Positions 62,171 to 64,000 of a DNA stretch of 64,000 nucleotides are shown piece after piece. Location of the stretch: NCBI GenBank assembly GCA_026393755.1, contig JAPKZO010000028.1:248001-312000 (forward strand). The letters run 5' to 3'. The notes beneath the pieces are model-generated. The model saw nothing but the letters and a program-made list of their open reading frames with translations. It did not search any database and had not been told where the DNA came from. This stretch comes from Acidobacteriota bacterium (GTDB lineage: Bacteria > Acidobacteriota > Vicinamibacteria > Vicinamibacterales > JAKQTR01). A program made the position numbers and the translations under genes. Position 1 is the first letter of the stretch. Each line of letters opens with the position of its first letter.

Positions 62171-63382
62171 TCATCGATCGCTGCTGCCGGCCACGGCAAT
62201 TATGTCCGCTGCCAGCTTGCGGGTGACATTCGTTCGGGCGTACTCAGCCACAAACTCGTTTCGGGGAATGTCCTGTATGCGCAATGTATCGAACGCTCGC
62301 ACTGCGCCTTGTATGTCACACGGATGAAAGACGGCCGAGTTGCTGACTTGTGTCTTGAGAAACTTCTCGGCGTAACCAGACACGCCAGCCCAAATTGGTT
62401 TACCCGAGGCAGCATACTCAAAGATCTTCGAAGGTAGCACTCGTGTAAAGGCGTCGCGGTCGTTCAAGTGCAGGAACAAGATATCCGCTGCACGGTAGGC
62501 CGTGAGGAGGTGTTCACGGTTCATGGGCGGGAGCAGCTCCACGTTCGTCACACCGAGTGCTTTCAGGGCGTCCTCAAGTACGTGCTTGCGGCCCCCGTCT
62601 CCGATAATCCTGAACTGAATGCGGGATCCCATCGACTTGGCAAGTTGAGGCACAACCGCGTGCAACCCCTGACTCTCTCCTACATTGCCGGCGTAAAGCA
62701 CTCGGAGCGGCTGACCCTCGGTCGCCTGGCCGAGCGCGAGAGCGCTGGTTGGCGCAACTTCCAGAAACTCGTCGTCGATGCCATTCGTAAAGAAAGAGAA
62801 TCGCTGGTGTGGATATCGAGAACTGAAATATTCCGAGAAACCTGCCGAGACCAGGTTAACCTTCTCGGCGCGTCGGATCGTCCACTTCTCCACCACTGAA
62901 AAGACCGGTGCAATGGCCCACGCAATGCCGCGCGGCAGCATGTCCCTGACCATGTAGACGAAGATGTCCCGAATGTCGAGATAGAGCTTCGCGGCCTTCC
63001 GCCGCGCGATCCAAGCTCCCAAGAAGGCCGTCATCAGTCGTGAGGACGTCGCAATGACGATATCGTATCTTTGGACCGCCGCCAGTCTAACGGCCCTACG
63101 GAAGAATGTGTAGAATGCCATCGACTGGTCCAGCATGCCACTTTGGTGCTTCGGCACGGCGATACGGAAGATCCGCACGTTCCCGTGCTCTTCCATCAAC
63201 GGTGCCTCGGCCGCAAATGAAGAATATCGGTTGGGTAGCGTCGTGATCACGTCTACCCGAGAACCATCGGGTGCAAGCTTGCGAAGCGAATCGACGAGTG
63301 CCGTCGCCCGAAAGGACCCCGCACTTATGTCGGGCGGAAAATAGAAGCTGAGTAACAGGAACTTCAACTCGATCTTTCCCAT
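62171..63382 (-). CDS. Glycosyltransferase, WbuB-like
   Basis: A 403-residue GT4 enzyme: LLLSFYFPPDISAGSFRATA at the start, YLDIRDIFVYMVRDML in the middle, FFTNGIDDEFL, LYAGNVGESQGL and LPSKIFEYAASGKPIW near the end, the WbuB pattern. It likely adds an amino sugar such as FucNAc or QuiNAc. The ATG at 63382 overlaps the heparinase-like gene end by 19 bp, so they are co-transcribed. Confidence 0.88.
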   Translation of the reverse strand: MGKIELKFLLLSFYFPPDISAGSFRATALVDSLRKLAPDGSRVDVITTLPNRYSSFAAEAPLMEEHGNVRIFRIAVPKHQSGMLDQSMAFYTFFRRAVRLAAVQRYDIVIATSSRLMTAFLGAWIARRKAAKLYLDIRDIFVYMVRDMLPRGIAWAIAPVFSVVEKWTIRRAEKVNLVSAGFSEYFSSRYPHQRFSFFTNGIDDEFLEVAPTSALALGQATEGQPLRVLYAGNVGESQGLHAVVPQLAKSMGSRIQFRIIGDGGRKHVLEDALKALGVTNVELLPPMNREHLLTAYRAADILFLHLNDRDAFTRVLPSKIFEYAASGKPIWAGVSGYAEKFLKTQVSNSAVFHPCDIQGAVRAFDTLRIQDIPRNEFVAEYARTNVTRKLAADIIAVAGSSDR

Positions 63383-64000
63383 CCAAGGCTGGTGCGAAGC
63401 ATCGCACAAGTGAGCTCTACAACCAGACATACGCTAGGCTCGCTACGACCGAACTCCGGGTGCCAACTGGCGGCCTCCTCTCTCAGTCTGCCGCCTTCAA
63501 CGTGAAGGCGGACGCGTTGGCCCTGGGGCAGCAGCAATGTCGTCTCTGCACTTCCACTGGAAGTCACACATTGTTTAGCGAGCCTGATAGACGGATGCAG
63601 ATGAAACCGCGCTTCGGCGTGTTCACAGCTTCCGACAATGCGATCGTCAACTTCCAGCGTGTTCTCTCGGAACGACCAGTGCCGCAGATGATCTACCTTG
63701 CCAGGCAAACGCCGGTAGCCGTCGTGCGCACAGCGCACCGCAATGTTCCCGTCAGTCTCTATCTCGAGCCCCACTGGCCGCGCCCGCCGCGCGACGCGAA
63801 AACCGGCCCACATCTCCGAGGAATCCTGACCATCCACGACGACCGTGTTGTGCGCCGACGTCCCGCGCTGCCGCGATCGCTCAGCGCTCTGCCCATAGCA
63901 AGAAGTGCCCGAATTGACAAAGACTCGCTGTCCAAAGAGAGACAACTCGAAAGAAAGCGTGTCAGCGTGCGCGTGACCTGGAATGTAATCCGGGCCAATC
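63364..64000 (-). CDS. Heparinase II/III-like protein, C-terminal part
   Basis: Cut by the right window edge; the visible 211 residues begin GPDYIPGHAHADTLSFEL, which is the conserved His-Ala-His-Ala-Asp active-site region of heparinase II/III lyases, followed by SGTSCYG, HNTVVVDGQDSSEMW and a beta-sandwich domain. Such genes in polysaccharide operons encode lyases that trim or turn over the polymer. No signal peptide can be judged. Confidence 0.85.
   Translation of the reverse strand, partial: IGPDYIPGHAHADTLSFELSLFGQRVFVNSGTSCYGQSAERSRQRGTSAHNTVVVDGQDSSEMWAGFRVARRARPVGLEIETDGNIAVRCAHDGYRRLPGKVDHLRHWSFRENTLEVDDRIVGSCEHAEARFHLHPSIRLAKQCVTSSGSAETTLLLPQGQRVRLHVEGGRLREEAASWHPEFGRSEPSVCLVVELTCAMLRTSLGWERSS

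Overview
The window is GC-rich bacterial chromosome. It carries a complete-looking exosortase A (XrtA/EpsI) and PEP-CTERM protein-sorting system embedded in a long exopolysaccharide locus. This gene set, the reading-frame statistics and the many vicinamibacterial-looking intergenic sequences suggest an Acidobacteriota-type (possibly Vicinamibacteria) or similar Gram-negative environmental organism. That placement is inference; no rRNA or tRNA gene is present to fix it.

Layout. 0.4-7.5 kb (minus strand): three PEP-CTERM substrate proteins, the fused exosortase-EpsI gene and a PrsT-like TPR lipoprotein. Two of the substrate genes have near-perfect GG-N10-GC sigma-54 promoters with upstream dyads. 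8-15 kb (plus): an acyl carrier protein, hexapeptide transferase and acyltransferase-3 cassette, an asparagine-synthase-like protein that has lost Cys2, and glycosyltransferases. 15-27.6 kb (minus): epimerase, Gfo/Idh oxidoreductase, a frameshifted methyltransferase, Wzx-type flippase, a second degenerate asparagine-synthase-like protein beside a decayed carboxyethyl-ornithine-synthase-like pseudogene, an alpha/alpha-toroid protein, an AAC(3)-like acetyltransferase, the canonical XrtA-associated amidotransferase and a Wzy/O-ligase-like polymerase. 27.6-31 kb (plus): three glycosyltransferases. 31-42.4 kb (minus): a Tat-exported protein, glycosyltransferase, WecB epimerase, a membrane-anchored lyase-like protein, FemAB-like protein, polysaccharide deacetylase, AMP ligase and SDR. 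58.4-64 kb (minus): RmlA, epimerase, WcaJ-type initiating sugar transferase, WbuB-type glycosyltransferase and a heparinase II/III-like protein cut by the window edge.

42.5-58 kb is an accessory island interrupting this locus. It contains two HEPN/MNT pairs, Phd/RelE, Phd/VapC and RHH/PIN pairs, an orphan nucleotidyltransferase with a small partner, four unrelated DUF4143 ATPases, antitoxin and toxin fragments, and a few ordinary genes (YdcF-like, NtrC-type regulator, FmdB-like). Between them lie at least 24 copies of a 19-bp palindrome (consensus AATTACTCCSGGAGTGATT) in short arrays with a strictly alternating 10/11-bp spacing. Arms of neighbouring palindromes pair through the 10-bp spacer into a 12-bp hairpin with a GTTT loop, supported by a compensatory base change. 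A second conserved module follows some arrays and ends in a ribosome-binding site and start codon. I regard this palindrome family as the most unusual system here: probably a REPIN/MITE-like non-autonomous element associated with toxin-antitoxin-type cargo.

Functionally, the polysaccharide genes would build, modify (acylation, amidation, deacetylation), flip and polymerise an exopolymer. Exosortase would process PEP-CTERM proteins at the inner membrane for release into that matrix, and sigma-54 control could link substrate expression to an NtrC-family activator.
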